Both the position numbers and the translations under genes were made by a program. From Xenorhabdus thuongxuanensis (GTDB lineage Bacteria > Pseudomonadota > Gammaproteobacteria > Enterobacterales > Enterobacteriaceae): a DNA stretch of 38,164 nt. Positions 18,580 to 28,597 of this stretch are shown piece by piece (position 1 is the stretch's first letter; every line of letters begins with the position of its first letter). Below the pieces are notes generated by a model that searched no databases, was not told the origin of the DNA, and saw nothing but the letters and a program-made list of their open reading frames with translations. The stretch lies in contig NZ_MKGR01000007.1 of assembly GCF_001908095.1 (NCBI RefSeq), positions 95,168 to 133,331 of the forward strand. Direction: 5' to 3'.

Positions 18580-19383
18580 TTATTGAGATAAATAAAAATC
18601 TATTGGCAGTTCAACCGTAACGCTGCCATTAGTTAAAACGACTTCAGGTGGCTTAGGCAGAGGCTGTGCTCTTTCCAACACCATCCTTGCTTCTCTGTCT
18701 AGTGAGTTAGTTCCTGAGCGTCGAGTTAATTCACTGCCAATCACGATACCCAATTGGTTAACCGTAAATTTCACCATTGGACGCCCTGTTCGTCTTCTTC
18801 TCTGGGCATCTTCTGGATATTTTTTATAGCGGTTCAAGTGTCCTGCCACCTCTGCCTGCCAAACGGCTTTGGCATCGGCAATGGCATCAGAATTGCTTTC
18901 ATAGGATGCAGCGGTACGAGCGGTCACATTATCGGCCGTCGCATTACTGGTTGTTGGTGCGGCGCTACTGTGGGATATTTCACTTTCTTGTTCTTTTGCT
19001 CTCACTTGTTTAACAGGCTGAGTCTTCTTCGGTACATCTTGTTCTTTCTTTTTTTTCTTCTGCTTATCCACCAAAAGCAGGGCATTTTCATTTACATCCA
19101 ATTTTGGCATGTTAATTTCGTCAACTTTGCTCTCCTGCTGCTTACTGGCAACAGATAGTTGTTGCTCAATGCCAATTGGCTGTTTTTGTATTTTTTGTAG
19201 CGCTTCTATCTGCGTTGACAGTTCCACTATCACCGCTGGTGGAGGGAGAAGCTCCTCAATATCCACATCCTTTGGTTTGTAGACCAGCCATCCTACGAAC
19301 AAGGCATGTAGTGTGATAGCAGCGAGAAAGGATTTTGTCACATGACCAGAGTGAGTATTTTGATACGTGATGTACGTCAACAT
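18580..19383 (-). CDS. TonB-family energy transducer
   Basis: Predicted to couple inner-membrane proton motive force (through ExbB/ExbD) to an outer-membrane siderophore or haem receptor. The 267 residues have a short cytoplasmic N terminus, one transmembrane anchor (about 18-37) containing His26, a PP motif (ELLPPPAV), a long Lys/Gln/Glu-rich periplasmic spacer with a KKKKKK run near residue 108, and a TonB C-terminal domain from about residue 175 (LNRYKKYPEDA, GRPMVKFTVNQLG, LDREA...LERAQPLPKPP, VELPIDFYL). The domain resembles HasB-like paralogues more than E. coli TonB, and the spacer is not the usual Pro-Lys/Pro-Glu repeat. No exbBD or receptor gene is adjacent. Three Fur-like boxes lie upstream. 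Confidence 0.85.
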   Translation of the reverse strand: MLTYITYQNTHSGHVTKSFLAAITLHALFVGWLVYKPKDVDIEELLPPPAVIVELSTQIEALQKIQKQPIGIEQQLSVASKQQESKVDEINMPKLDVNENALLLVDKQKKKKKEQDVPKKTQPVKQVRAKEQESEISHSSAAPTTSNATADNVTARTAASYESNSDAIADAKAVWQAEVAGHLNRYKKYPEDAQRRRRTGRPMVKFTVNQLGIVIGSELTRRSGTNSLDREARMVLERAQPLPKPPEVVLTNGSVTVELPIDFYLSQ

Positions 19384-19417
19384 CTCTTATAATACATTAT
19401 GTCAATAATAAATGGAT

Positions 19418-19436
19418 ACTAATGATAATCAATTCA
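19418..19436 (-). promoter_or_regulatory. Fur-like box proximal to tonB
   Basis: The core AATGATAATCA matches the centre of the Fur consensus exactly; about 13 of 19 positions agree overall. It lies 35-53 bases before the tonB-family start, where it could cover the promoter. Confidence 0.6.
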
Positions 19437-19539
19437 ATATATAAATGAAAACTATTTTTATTTGTTAATTAATCAATTCCTTGTGATACTTACTATTATT
19501 TGGTTATATTTTCGCCAGTTAACACCCCCCTCCCTCTTC

Positions 19540-19558
19540 CGCAATGATAATTATTAAT
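19540..19558 (-). promoter_or_regulatory. Second Fur-like box upstream of tonB
   Basis: AATGATAATTATTA agrees with the Fur consensus at about 13 of 19 positions. It may act as an additional or extended Fur site for the tonB-family gene. Confidence 0.45.
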
Positions 19559-19584
19559 CATAAAAAGAAAAATTGCACATTATA

Positions 19585-19603
19585 GATAATGAGAATTATT
19601 TAC
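19585..19603 (-). promoter_or_regulatory. Third Fur-like box upstream of tonB
   Basis: GATAATGAGAATTATTTAC agrees with the Fur consensus at about 15 of 19 positions. It adjoins the maeB terminator, so if functional it belongs to the tonB-family gene rather than maeB. Confidence 0.5.
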
Positions 19604-19637
19604 AAAAACACCCTGTTAAACATACGCCTAACAGGGT
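19603..19637 (-). terminator. Rho-independent terminator of maeB
   Basis: On the minus strand ACCCTGTTA pairs perfectly with TAACAGGGT around a ten-base loop, followed by GTTTTTGT. Confidence 0.85.
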
Positions 19638-19695
19638 AACTCACCCATTTATCCCCAATTCACGGTTGGAATGGAAACACTAACAAAGGCTATTT

Positions 19696-21975
19696 TTATA
19701 GCGGATCTGTTTGTGCTTCAACGGCCGCCAGCGCCACCATATTCACGATACGACGTACAGAAGCAATCTGTGTCAGGATATGAACAGGCTTCGCAACCCC
19801 CATCAAAACTGGACCAACTGTTACCCCCTCTGAACTGGTGACACGCAGCAAGTTATAACTGATACGAGCAGCTTCCATGTTCGGCATAATTAACAAGTTT
19901 GCCGAGCCTTTCAACGGGCTGTCCGGCATAATATCGCGGCGGATACTTTCCACCAGCGCAGCATCACCGTGCATTTCACCATCAATTTCAAGCGATGGTG
20001 CCATTTGCTGAACTAATGCCAGTGTCTTACGCATTTTTTGTGCAGAATCACAATCAGAAGAGCCAAAACTTGAACGTGATAACAAAGCAACTTTAGGCTC
20101 AATACCAAAACGGCGAACAGTTTCAGCCGCCATCAATGTGATTTCTGCTAACTCTTCTGGGCTTGGATCTTCATTAACATAAGTATCGGCAATGAACGTA
20201 TTTCCCGTCGGTAACATCAAGGCATTCATGGCACCTGCAGTATGCACTCCCTGGCGGAAACCAAACACATCTTTCAAGATCTGATAATGTTCACTATAGC
20301 TGCCAACAGTACCACAAATCAGGCCATCCGCTTCACCACGGTGTACCATTATTGCGCCTATCAGCGTTGGATTACCAATCACTGCCCGACGTGCTTGCTC
20401 TTGCGAGATACCACGGCGTTTCATCATTTGGTAATATTCTTGCCAATATTCTTTGAAACGTGGATCATTTTCATTATTCACCACTTCAAAATCTTTACCC
20501 GCTTCAATATGCAGCCCCTGCTTTTTAATCCGCATTTCAATGACGCTAGGACGGCCAATCAGAACAGGGAATGCCAGCCCAAGAGAGACGAGCTCTTGTG
20601 TCGCATGCAGTACACGAACATCTTCCCCTTCTGCCAATACAATACGTTTCTTCTCTTTTTTGGCTTGGGAAAAGATTGGTTTCATGAATAAGTTGGTTTT
20701 ATAGACAAACTCATTGAGTTTCTCAATATACGCCCCGAAATCGGTAATAGGCCGGGTTGCCACTCCTGATTCCATCGCCGCTTTCGCTACAGCCGGCGCA
20801 ATTTTTACAATCAAGCGAGGATCAAATGGTTTTGGAATAATGTAATCAGGGCCAAAGAACAGGTCTTGATCGCCATAGGCGGAAGCAACTTCCTGACTTT
20901 GCTCAGCCAATGCAAGATCAGCAATAGCATGTACACAAGCAAGCTTCATTTCTTCATTAATAGTTGTGGCCCCAACATCCAATGCACCACGGAAAATGAA
21001 CGGGAAGCAAAGAACGTTATTCACCTGATTAGGGAAATCGGAACGACCAGTACAAATAATTGCATCAGGGCGTACTGCTTTTGCCAATGGCGGCAAAATT
21101 TCTGGCTCTGGATTAGCTAATGCCATAATGAGCGGATTTTTTGCCATGGTTTTCACCATGTCTTGTGTCAGCACTCCTGGCCCAGAACAACCGAGGAAAA
21201 TATCAGCATCAGGGATCACATCTGCCAGTATACGGCTGCCATTATCTTCAATGGCATAATCCGCCTTAGTCTTTTCCATGTTCTCTTCGCGGCCACGATA
21301 GATAACCCCTTTTGAGTCACAGACGACAATATTTTCACGTTTCAAACCCAGTGCTACCAGCAGGTTCATACAGGCAATTGAAGCAGCTCCAGCCCCCGAT
21401 ACAACCATGCGCACCTTGCCAATGTCTTTATTAACAACCCGCAATCCATTCAATACTGCTGCGGTACAAATAATTGCTGTACCATGTTGATCATCGTGGA
21501 ATACAGGAATTTTCATGCGCTCACGGAGTTTCTGTTCAATGTAGAAACACTCTGGTGCTTTAATATCTTCAAGGTTGATACCACCAAAAGTGGGTTCTAA
21601 AGCTGCGATGATATCAACCAATTTATCAGGATTGGATTCCTCTACTTCGATGTCAAAAACATCAATACCAGAGAATTTCTTGAATAAAACTCCCTTTCCT
21701 TCCATAACAGGTTTACCGGCTAATGCACCGATATTACCCAACCCTAAGACAGCGCTGCCGTTAGAGATAACCGCAACAAGATTGCCACGTGCTGTATATT
21801 TATAAGCTGCCAAAGGATCTTCTGCTATTTCAAGACAAGGTGCAGCAACACCCGGTGAGTATGCCAATGCCAAATCACGTTGCGTTGTCAGTGGCTTGGT
21901 TGGTGTAACCGTAATTTTTCCAGGTTGTGGGAACTCATGAAAATCAAGAGCACTTTGTTTTAATTTTTCATCCAT
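19696..21975 (-). CDS. maeB: NADP-dependent malic enzyme (oxaloacetate-decarboxylating)
   Basis: Converts malate to pyruvate and CO2 with reduction of NADP+. The 759 residues match E. coli MaeB. The N-terminal malic domain has [17 protein letters not shown] near residue 37 and [13 protein letters not shown]. The dinucleotide-binding domain has [15 protein letters not shown] near residue 190. The C-terminal phosphotransacetylase-like domain (about residue 430 on) has [23 protein letters not shown] and LLIMPNME; in E. coli it is regulatory (acetyl-CoA inhibition) rather than catalytic. The start follows AAAGGA. It stands alone, with a long divergent spacer before narP. Confidence 0.96.
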   Translation of the reverse strand: MDEKLKQSALDFHEFPQPGKITVTPTKPLTTQRDLALAYSPGVAAPCLEIAEDPLAAYKYTARGNLVAVISNGSAVLGLGNIGALAGKPVMEGKGVLFKKFSGIDVFDIEVEESNPDKLVDIIAALEPTFGGINLEDIKAPECFYIEQKLRERMKIPVFHDDQHGTAIICTAAVLNGLRVVNKDIGKVRMVVSGAGAASIACMNLLVALGLKRENIVVCDSKGVIYRGREENMEKTKADYAIEDNGSRILADVIPDADIFLGCSGPGVLTQDMVKTMAKNPLIMALANPEPEILPPLAKAVRPDAIICTGRSDFPNQVNNVLCFPFIFRGALDVGATTINEEMKLACVHAIADLALAEQSQEVASAYGDQDLFFGPDYIIPKPFDPRLIVKIAPAVAKAAMESGVATRPITDFGAYIEKLNEFVYKTNLFMKPIFSQAKKEKKRIVLAEGEDVRVLHATQELVSLGLAFPVLIGRPSVIEMRIKKQGLHIEAGKDFEVVNNENDPRFKEYWQEYYQMMKRRGISQEQARRAVIGNPTLIGAIMVHRGEADGLICGTVGSYSEHYQILKDVFGFRQGVHTAGAMNALMLPTGNTFIADTYVNEDPSPEELAEITLMAAETVRRFGIEPKVALLSRSSFGSSDCDSAQKMRKTLALVQQMAPSLEIDGEMHGDAALVESIRRDIMPDSPLKGSANLLIMPNMEAARISYNLLRVTSSEGVTVGPVLMGVAKPVHILTQIASVRRIVNMVALAAVEAQTDPL

Positions 21976-22514
21976 TATCAGATCCTTTACGCGTCATGTC
22001 TTAGTGAAAATGGTTTCAGTATAATAGTTACGGAAGGTTAAATCATGATGTCAGCAGCATTTTGTTCATAATCTTTAAAATCAAGGTACAAAAAACAAAC
22101 AGGTGATGAAACTTATGTTAATTAATATTATATGGATATTATCCCAATGATACCTATATAGAGGTATTTTATCTTCTATTAATAACCTGATAAATTAATT
22201 AATGATATATTTTTAAATTAATATTTAAAATAAGTTTACAAAATCAAAACTTAATCTATAAAATATTCCTCCAAATTTATTTGGAAAATTATTAGCAATT
22301 AAGGAAACACATTCTCTTATGAAAGTGAATTTAATCCGAGTGGTTAAACCTGTTTGCGACATTTCTATTTTTATATCAGGATATATTTCCAGAATCTCAT
22401 GAATGATGATTCAATATACTCCATAAAAATCACACAGCAATTTAACATAAAGCAGAAATTTGTCTTTTATGTTTTATTAAACATAAATCTGCATTTCTAT
22501 ATGGGAGAAAGAAT
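21976..22514. other. Divergent spacer between maeB and narP
   Basis: About 540 very AT-rich bases holding the presumed promoters of maeB (minus) and narP (plus). A short hairpin CCAAAT/ATTTGG occurs near 22270. I see no convincing gene, RNA structure or FNR-type TTGAT-N4-ATCAA site. Confidence 0.4.
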
Positions 22515-23150
22515 ATGCATAATCATTCAGTCATGATAGTTGATGATCATCCTATCATTCGTCACGGCTTAAAAGGGTTGATTGAATTAGAACGAGAACT
22601 CATTGTAACTGCCGAAACTGGCAATGGTGAAGACGCAATTAATATCGCTTGCCAAATAAAGCCTGATATTATTCTGATGGATGTAAAAATCCATGGCCTT
22701 TCAGGGATTGATACGATTAAATCTCTCCGCCGTAAAGGACTTGATTCCTATATCCTGGTACTCTCCGATTCAGATCACAGAAGTGATATTTACGATGCTG
22801 TTGACGCCGGTGCAAATGGTTACTTATTAAAAGAAATCGATCTCACTTCTCTACTGACTAACATAAAAAAAGCCATAGATGGTCATGCAGTGTTCAGTGA
22901 AAAAGTCCATCAATATTTATCCACCCGCCATCTTTATGTTGATCCGTTATCAAAATTAACCAAACGTGAATTAGATGTTTTAAAAGAAATTGCAGAAGGA
23001 ATGACAAATAAAGAAATTGCTGACTTCCTTTTTATTTCTGAAGAAACGGTGAAAGTTCATACTCGTAACTTATTGAAAAAACTTAAATCACGTTCCCGTC
23101 TCGAAGCCACTATCATCTATCTAAAACACAGAAAAACAGAGTTCATTTAA
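22515..23150 (+). CDS. narP: Nitrate/nitrite response regulator NarP
   Basis: NarL-family response regulator expected to control anaerobic respiratory genes in response to nitrate and nitrite. The receiver domain has MIVDDHP, phosphoacceptor Asp56 in ILMDVK, and a conserved lysine in GYLLKEID. The LuxR-type DNA-binding domain follows: LTKRELDVLKEIAEGMTNKE to ISEETVKVHTRNLLKKLKSRSR. The FSEKVHQYL linker and C terminus fit NarP better than NarL. GGGAG precedes the ATG. No kinase gene is adjacent: narP occupies the place that narQ has in E. coli upstream of yffB-dapE. The partner kinase must lie outside this window. Confidence 0.88.
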   Translation: MHNHSVMIVDDHPIIRHGLKGLIELERELIVTAETGNGEDAINIACQIKPDIILMDVKIHGLSGIDTIKSLRRKGLDSYILVLSDSDHRSDIYDAVDAGANGYLLKEIDLTSLLTNIKKAIDGHAVFSEKVHQYLSTRHLYVDPLSKLTKRELDVLKEIAEGMTNKEIADFLFISEETVKVHTRNLLKKLKSRSRLEATIIYLKHRKTEFI

Positions 23151-23183
23151 CATTGGATTGTTGCTTAACTTCCCAATACGAAA

Positions 23184-23220
23184 CACAATTTCCCTCATTT
23201 TTGCCGATGGGGAAATTGTG
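23184..23220 (+). other. Hairpin downstream of narP
   Basis: CACAATTTCCC pairs with GGGAAATTGTG around a loop of about 15 bases. No T-run follows in either direction, so it is not a standard intrinsic terminator. The rest of the roughly 316-base spacer before yffB is AT-rich and otherwise shows nothing I can name. Confidence 0.5.
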
Positions 23221-23466
23221 AGTTATCAAGAGCTATAAATTAATTAAAAATAAATTAATTTCAAATGTAAATAAATAAGGATACTATTTACAAACAAATT
23301 ATTTAAGATGCTACCAATTTTTTTGTCGATAATTTAAACATCCGCAACATCAATATTAGGAAGAAGTAGACAGAAAGTATGCGCAAAAACGCGTTATCTG
23401 GATAAAATAGTCAATTTCCCGCATTATGATGGATATGTTGAACAAGACAAAACTAAGGCACTCATC

Positions 23467-23889
23467 ATGTCAAATACCACTTTTCACCCAGATACTATTT
23501 CTCACACAATTTCCATTCTCTACGGTATAAAAAATTGCGATACCATAAAAAAAGCGCGTCGTTGGTTAGAAGATCAAGGAATACCTTATCAATTTCATGA
23601 TTATCGGGTTGATGGTCTATCCCCTGAGTTACTCCAATCATTTATTGAACATGTTGGCTGGGAATCTCTCCTGAATACCCGTGGCACAACGTGGCGAAAA
23701 TTGCCCGACGAACAAAAAGCAGCCATTAACAATGCAGAAACTGCCAAGACACTCATGCTGGAGCACCCTTCAATCATAAAACGCCCTCTATTGGTTTCAA
23801 GCTCAGAAGGCTCAAAAAGCAAAGAAACAAAAAAGTATTTACTTGGTTTCAAAGCAGAACAATATCAACAATTTTTCTCGCATGACTAG
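23467..23889 (+). CDS. yffB: ArsC/Spx-family reductase YffB
   Basis: Thioredoxin-fold protein of the ArsC/Spx/MgsR family with a putative glutathione-dependent thiol reductase role; physiological substrate unknown. [18 protein letters not shown] contains the single active-site cysteine, followed by [20 protein letters not shown] and IIKRPLL, all matching E. coli YffB from memory. At 140 residues it has about 13 extra at the N terminus and a Ser/Lys-rich insertion near residue 115 compared with the 118-residue E. coli protein. A later ATG is not available before the conserved core. dapE follows immediately, so the two are probably cotranscribed. Confidence 0.9.
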   Translation: MSNTTFHPDTISHTISILYGIKNCDTIKKARRWLEDQGIPYQFHDYRVDGLSPELLQSFIEHVGWESLLNTRGTTWRKLPDEQKAAINNAETAKTLMLEHPSIIKRPLLVSSSEGSKSKETKKYLLGFKAEQYQQFFSHD

Positions 23890-23907
23890 ATGATAAAGGA
23901 GAGCATC

Positions 23908-25035
23908 ATGACCTGTCCGGTAATTGACCTTGCTCAGCAGTTAATTAAACGTCCTTCTGTCAGCCCAGATGATCAAGGTTGTCAGGAACTGCTTATCCAG
24001 CGCCTGCAAGACATTGGTTTCACAATAGAACGAATGCCTTTTGGCGATACCCTGAATTTCTGGGCTTATCGTGGAACCGGAGTAACTTTTGCCTTTGCTG
24101 GACACACTGATGTCGTTCCTGCCGGCGATATCTCACAATGGCAAACTCCACCTTTCGAGCCATCTATCCGTGATGGGATGCTGTATGGCCGTGGCGCCAC
24201 AGATATGAAAGGCTCTCTGGCTGCAATGGTTGTTGCCGCTGAACGTTTTGTCGCAGAAAATCCTGAGCATAAAGGCCGTCTGGCTTTTCTGATCACCTCC
24301 GACGAAGAGGCAAAAGCGACTAACGGTACAATTAAGGTAATTGAAGAGTTAATGTCTCGCCATGAACGTTTGGATTATTGCTTGGTGGGAGAGCCATCTA
24401 GTCAGAAATGCCTTGGAGATATGATCAAAAACGGGCGGCGGGGATCACTAACTGCCAGCTTAACTATCTTTGGCACCCAAGGGCACGTTGCCTATCCACA
24501 GTTGGCAGATAATCCTATCCATCGTTCAATGCCTTTTCTGCAAGAACTCGTTAATACTAAGTGGGATAACGGTAATGAATTTTTCCCTGCCACAAGTATG
24601 CAAATCGCCAATATTCAGGCGGGAACCGGCAGTAATAACGTTATTCCTGGTAAACTGTGGGTTCAATTTAATTTCCGCTTTAGCACCGAATTGACAGATA
24701 GTGAGATCCGCCAACAGGTTGAAGAGATGCTGAAAAAGCATCACCTAAGATATGAGATTGACTGGTGGTTATCAGGACAGCCTTTCCTCACCTGTAAAGG
24801 AGCTCTTGTTGATACTGTAGTTGAATCCATTGAGCACCATTGTGGGTATAAACCAGAGCTATCAACCAGTGGCGGTACATCAGATGGACGTTTTATTGCC
24901 AGGATGGGAGCTCAGGTCGTGGAGCTGGGGCCAATTAACGCCACCATCCATAAAACAAATGAATGTGTCAGAGTATCTGATTTACAAGAATTGAGCCTGA
25001 TTTATCAACGTATCATGGAGCAATTAATCAAATGA
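23908..25035 (+). CDS. dapE: Succinyl-diaminopimelate desuccinylase
   Basis: M20 zinc peptidase-family enzyme that releases succinate from N-succinyl-LL-diaminopimelate in lysine and meso-DAP synthesis. The 375 residues match E. coli in length. Metal and catalytic positions are all visible: [11 protein letters not shown] near residue 67, GRGATDMKG near 98, [11 protein letters not shown] near 133, VGEPSS near 163, and the C-terminal ATIHKTNE histidine. I start at MTCPVIDL because AAAGGAG lies nine bases upstream and the family begins M-x-CPVI; an in-frame ATG six codons earlier lacks such a site. Its stop overlaps the start of the M15 peptidase gene (ATGA). Confidence 0.96.
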   Translation: MTCPVIDLAQQLIKRPSVSPDDQGCQELLIQRLQDIGFTIERMPFGDTLNFWAYRGTGVTFAFAGHTDVVPAGDISQWQTPPFEPSIRDGMLYGRGATDMKGSLAAMVVAAERFVAENPEHKGRLAFLITSDEEAKATNGTIKVIEELMSRHERLDYCLVGEPSSQKCLGDMIKNGRRGSLTASLTIFGTQGHVAYPQLADNPIHRSMPFLQELVNTKWDNGNEFFPATSMQIANIQAGTGSNNVIPGKLWVQFNFRFSTELTDSEIRQQVEEMLKKHHLRYEIDWWLSGQPFLTCKGALVDTVVESIEHHCGYKPELSTSGGTSDGRFIARMGAQVVELGPINATIHKTNECVRVSDLQELSLIYQRIMEQLIK

Positions 25036-25700
25036 TGACACCTGAAGCTTTGACTGGCCTATCTACCGATCATCTGGTCACCCTTACCGGCAATCACCGT
25101 TTGCAGTTTAATGCTACCAAAGCGTTTCTTGCCATGCAGAAAGAGGCAGCCAAAGCAGGTTTTAAGCTACAACCTGCCAGCTCGTTCCGTGATTTCACCC
25201 GCCAACAAATTATCTGGAATGAAAAATTCCGTGGTCAGCGCCCAGTATTAGATGATAATAGCCAGCCTCTTAATATCTCGAAAATGGATGAAGAGGAACT
25301 TTGTGAAGCTATTCTCCGCTGGTCAGCTCTGCCAGGAGCAAGCCGCCATCATTGGGGTACGGAGCTGGATATTTATGATCCCTTTCTGCTACCAGAAGGT
25401 AAAAAATTGCAGCTAGAGCCGTGGGAGTATGAAAACGAAGGGTACTTTGAGCCATTAACCCATTGGCTGACAGAAAACATGTCTCACTATGATTTTTACC
25501 GTCCCTTCACGCGCCACGATGCTGGCGTAGCTTATGAACCCTGGCATATCAGCTATTGGCCATTAGCCCATGAAGCCGCAAATTTATTCGATGAACAAGT
25601 TCTATTGAATGCTTGGGAAGATCGTGATATTGCCGGCATAAACTGGTTAAAAACCAATCTATCCTATATATTTGAAAAATACATTAGGATAATAGATTAA
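25032..25700 (+). CDS. M15 family metallopeptidase (VanY-type D-alanyl-D-alanine carboxypeptidase)
   Basis: Predicted zinc peptidase acting on peptidoglycan stem peptides. The 222 residues contain the M15B/VanY zinc motif SxHxxGxxxD as [10 protein letters not shown] (Ser104, His106, Asp113) and the downstream WHISYW with His172, plus [11 protein letters not shown] near residue 50. No signal peptide is visible, so it may be cytoplasmic or exported in a way I cannot see. The ATG overlaps the dapE stop by four bases, implying translational coupling. E. coli K-12 has no gene here; I believe related enterobacteria do. The actual substrate (D,D- or L,D-bond, or recycled peptide) is not deducible. 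Confidence 0.85.
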   Translation: MMTPEALTGLSTDHLVTLTGNHRLQFNATKAFLAMQKEAAKAGFKLQPASSFRDFTRQQIIWNEKFRGQRPVLDDNSQPLNISKMDEEELCEAILRWSALPGASRHHWGTELDIYDPFLLPEGKKLQLEPWEYENEGYFEPLTHWLTENMSHYDFYRPFTRHDAGVAYEPWHISYWPLAHEAANLFDEQVLLNAWEDRDIAGINWLKTNLSYIFEKYIRIID

Positions 25701-25755
25701 GAAAACTATAAATCAGGTAAATATACAGATCAGCAGAAATAACACATTAGGCTCC

Positions 25756-25775
25756 GAGCCTCATGGAAGAGGCTC
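25756..25775 (+). other. Hairpin in the ypfN leader
   Basis: GAGCCTC and GAGGCTC form a perfect seven-base GC-rich stem with a six-base loop about 22 bases before ypfN. It is followed by TTAACATT, so it could be a weak terminator of the dapE-M15 transcript or a leader structure. Confidence 0.5.
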
Positions 25776-25797
25776 TTAACATTCTGAGGAAAATACC

Positions 25798-25992
25798 ATG
25801 CATTGGTTGATAGATTATTGGTGGGTTGTTCTGTTAGTGCTCGTCGGCATTATTGTCAATGCAGTAAAAGCACTAAGTCGCGTCGATAAGAAATCTTTCT
25901 TAGATAACAAACCCGAATTGCCCCCGCACCGAGATCTTAATGATCAATGGGATGATGAGGATGATTGGCCGCAGCGGGATCACAAGAAATAA
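25798..25992 (+). CDS. ypfN: YpfN family small membrane protein (UPF0370)
   Basis: A 64-residue protein with one N-terminal transmembrane helix (about residues 6-24) and an acidic cytoplasmic tail. [21 protein letters not shown] matches the tail of E. coli YpfN in all but a few residues. CTGAGGA precedes the ATG. The last 56 bases overlap the convergent end of tmcA. No function is known. Confidence 0.92.
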   Translation: MHWLIDYWWVVLLVLVGIIVNAVKALSRVDKKSFLDNKPELPPHRDLNDQWDDEDDWPQRDHKK

Positions 25993-28072
25993 CCCAATCT
26001 CTCCAGTGCTTGGCAAGTATTTTATCGATACTTGCCAATGCACTCGCAGCCTCTTCACGCCAGTATTTTAATAGGGCTTTACGGCCACTCAGCGATAAGT
26101 CACTGACACATTGTTCGATACTTAGCCGCTGTTGAAGATGCTTTCTCAATGCAGGCAAGGCCAAATTACTCTTCAATAATAATCTCTGTAATGCAAAATA
26201 AGACGCTGACAGAGGACGCTGAGCAAATGCAAACCCAGCCAATTCCTGCCAATCATTGTCATTGAGTCGTTCATCACTATCATACTCAACTGGCAAAGCA
26301 AAGCCGAGTGACGATTCTAATTCTTTGGCATCTCTGGATAATCGCTGTTGTGCGGATTGTGCAAATCGTTCTCCCTGCTCACTCAAAGGCAAAACAGCCA
26401 TCGCTGTATAACAACCACTACTCGCTTCTCGGTGAGTTCCCATTCTTACCAGGCGAAAACCACATTTTTGCCAAAGAACCCACAGATCAGCGGTATAACC
26501 AAAACTGACAGAGATGAAATCCAGCTTTTGTTTACTAGCTTCCTGACATTGCTGAATTATCAAATGTTGTGCGATACCCCGACGGCGATATTGAGCTTGC
26601 ACAGCAATGCGGCTAATTCGCTGTGATCGCAAAGTGGCAGCTTGCGGAAAACCGCCATGTGCCGCCAGGGATTGAGCCACTAAATTGCCTCTTGGCCGCC
26701 GACGTCCTGCCCAGATTTCATGTGCTAATGTCTGTGACAAACCACCTTCATTCACCATCCATAAAGCGCCAATCAATTGTTGCTTATGTTCTGGATAACC
26801 AGAAAGGGCAGCCCAAAATGTCATTCCGTTACCATCCATTAATCGCCGCAGATCAAGGGGAGATGTACGGTAATGTGCACTGGTTAATAAGCCATAAAAT
26901 TGGCGCAATAATGTGGAGTGTTGTAACCATTCAGGCTGACATATCGGGTGAAAATGTAATTCTTCTGCGTTTAATGGTGTGTCATAAACGAGCGGTTTAT
27001 CATCGAATAACATAGCGCTATCCAGCCACGCTTCTAATGGATCATTTTCAGCCCAGCGCATAGGGGTTTTTAATTCACGAATATGACAATCAGGCAATTC
27101 AGCACAGAGTTTCAACAAAAAACCGCGTCCCGTTCCCTCATAACCCTGGACCGTTGAGGTCAACAACATTCGTGGAAAATAGCGGATCAATTCTGCTAAT
27201 TGTGGTGTTGGGATCGCGGCTGCTTCGTCAATCAATAACCAATCAGCATCGCTTTTATTTTCCTGTTTACCTTTTTTCGCTCGGCAATATTTCAACAAAT
27301 GGTCTACTGACCAAAAAGGCGTTTCTTGTTCCAAAGACTTCTGCTCAACAGAATCTGGGATACCGGAGTAACGTCGAATAACTTCTGTGGTTATTTTGGC
27401 AGGGGCACATAGCCAGCATTTTCCTTGCCAATATCGCACTAACATTCCTGCCAGAGCCGACTTTCCCCGCCCTCGAGGTGCGGTGATCACCCAAACGCCT
27501 CGTGTGGCCTGTAACAATTCGTCAAGAATAGATTGTTGGCTTACCGTTGGGTTGCCATCAGGTATCTGCCACGCTCCGGTTACTGGCAATGGCAGTATCT
27601 GAGATATCTGAAAAGGTATTTCCTGACGCCATAATAATACTTCAGGAAATGCAAGGATTTGCTGCTGAATATGGCGAATAAAATTAGGCGTCGAAATAAT
27701 GCCTGCCGACTCATTCCAACGCAAACTATCTTCATCAGGCTGTTCTGGCCATTGTGACCAGGCTGGTACACGCATCACCAACCAGCTTCCCGCTTTTAGT
27801 GTACCAGCCAGTATCGCCAATGCTTCAGCATTAATCCCTTGAGTGGCATCAAAAATACCATGCAAGAATTCACGCCCAAGTAAGCTGACGGCTTTTGTTG
27901 GATCAATAGCACCAGACATATGGGTTGAAACCGTTAGCCAATCCCCTTGAAACTGTTTTGTTAGCTGATTGACAATCAATTCACTCCATTGCGGATCACC
28001 ACTCAAAACAATTAAACGGCGCTGTCCCTGTTGTTGCATTTGTGCCTGCAACACTGCCCATAAGCTATACAT
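25937..28072 (-). CDS. tmcA: tRNA(Met) cytidine acetyltransferase TmcA
   Basis: Makes N4-acetylcytidine at the wobble position of elongator tRNA-Met, using acetyl-CoA and ATP. The N-terminal domain (about 1-170) is followed by an RNA-helicase-like ATPase core with Walker [13 protein letters not shown] near residue 198 and Walker [12 protein letters not shown] near 279. A GNAT acetyltransferase domain follows ([11 protein letters not shown] acetyl-CoA loop, [23 protein letters not shown]), then a C-terminal tail. The product is 711 residues, longer than the 671 of E. coli, with extra length in and around the ATPase domain. The 3' end overlaps ypfN. E. coli's intervening ypfH is absent. Confidence 0.95.
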   Translation of the reverse strand: MYSLWAVLQAQMQQQGQRRLIVLSGDPQWSELIVNQLTKQFQGDWLTVSTHMSGAIDPTKAVSLLGREFLHGIFDATQGINAEALAILAGTLKAGSWLVMRVPAWSQWPEQPDEDSLRWNESAGIISTPNFIRHIQQQILAFPEVLLWRQEIPFQISQILPLPVTGAWQIPDGNPTVSQQSILDELLQATRGVWVITAPRGRGKSALAGMLVRYWQGKCWLCAPAKITTEVIRRYSGIPDSVEQKSLEQETPFWSVDHLLKYCRAKKGKQENKSDADWLLIDEAAAIPTPQLAELIRYFPRMLLTSTVQGYEGTGRGFLLKLCAELPDCHIRELKTPMRWAENDPLEAWLDSAMLFDDKPLVYDTPLNAEELHFHPICQPEWLQHSTLLRQFYGLLTSAHYRTSPLDLRRLMDGNGMTFWAALSGYPEHKQQLIGALWMVNEGGLSQTLAHEIWAGRRRPRGNLVAQSLAAHGGFPQAATLRSQRISRIAVQAQYRRRGIAQHLIIQQCQEASKQKLDFISVSFGYTADLWVLWQKCGFRLVRMGTHREASSGCYTAMAVLPLSEQGERFAQSAQQRLSRDAKELESSLGFALPVEYDSDERLNDNDWQELAGFAFAQRPLSASYFALQRLLLKSNLALPALRKHLQQRLSIEQCVSDLSLSGRKALLKYWREEAASALASIDKILAKHWRDWVISCDPAAANHPHHPIDH

Positions 28073-28144
28073 AGTACGAACTATCCATATAATGAACTGT
28101 ATAACATGTGAAATATCTGATGGTTAAAATGGCTACCCTCATTG

Positions 28145-28597
28145 TCACGATTTACCAATCATGAGTGATAAAATGCCAGCGGCAATCAGAGGGCCTACCG
28201 GAACCCCCTTAAATAGGGCCACTCCCAATACAGTGCCGACCAATAATCCAGCCACGGTAGAAGGCTGGCCAGACATTAAAGTCACACCACGGCTTCCCAG
28301 CCATGACACAAGGACACCAACAACAATAGCCAACAGTGATTTCCAATTTAAGAACGAGCTAAAAATTTCCTGGGTGGATATTTTCCCGCTTGCGATAGGT
28401 GCCATGACTCCTACAGTCAGAATCAGGATACCTATCGTCAAGCCGTACTTTTCCACCCAAGGGAAAAACTGATTCAATGGTGTGATACGAACTACCAATA
28501 GAAATAACATGGCAAGTGTCACTGTCATGTTATGACTGATGATACCGAGCCCTGCAAGCACGAGCAAAATAAGCAAAGTAGGATCGACATGACTCAT
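28145..28597 (-). CDS. yeaL: YeaL inner-membrane protein (DUF441, UPF0756)
   Basis: A 150-residue integral membrane protein of unknown function with about four hydrophobic segments. [40 protein letters not shown] and [20 protein letters not shown] match E. coli YeaL closely from memory. It lies between tmcA and a lipoprotein gene here, whereas E. coli has it near 40 min. Confidence 0.92.
   Translation of the reverse strand: MSHVDPTLLILLVLAGLGIISHNMTVTLAMLFLLVVRITPLNQFFPWVEKYGLTIGILILTVGVMAPIASGKISTQEIFSSFLNWKSLLAIVVGVLVSWLGSRGVTLMSGQPSTVAGLLVGTVLGVALFKGVPVGPLIAAGILSLMIGKS

Noticed and set aside
22354-22536. A 60-residue frame overlapping the narP start
   Set aside because: Low-complexity AT-rich composition, no ribosome binding site and no family resemblance; it most likely occurs by chance in the divergent spacer.
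25798-25992. A toxin-antitoxin small membrane protein
   Set aside because: The 64-residue protein with one helix matches the conserved UPF0370 YpfN family, and no partner gene or antisense RNA promoter is evident.
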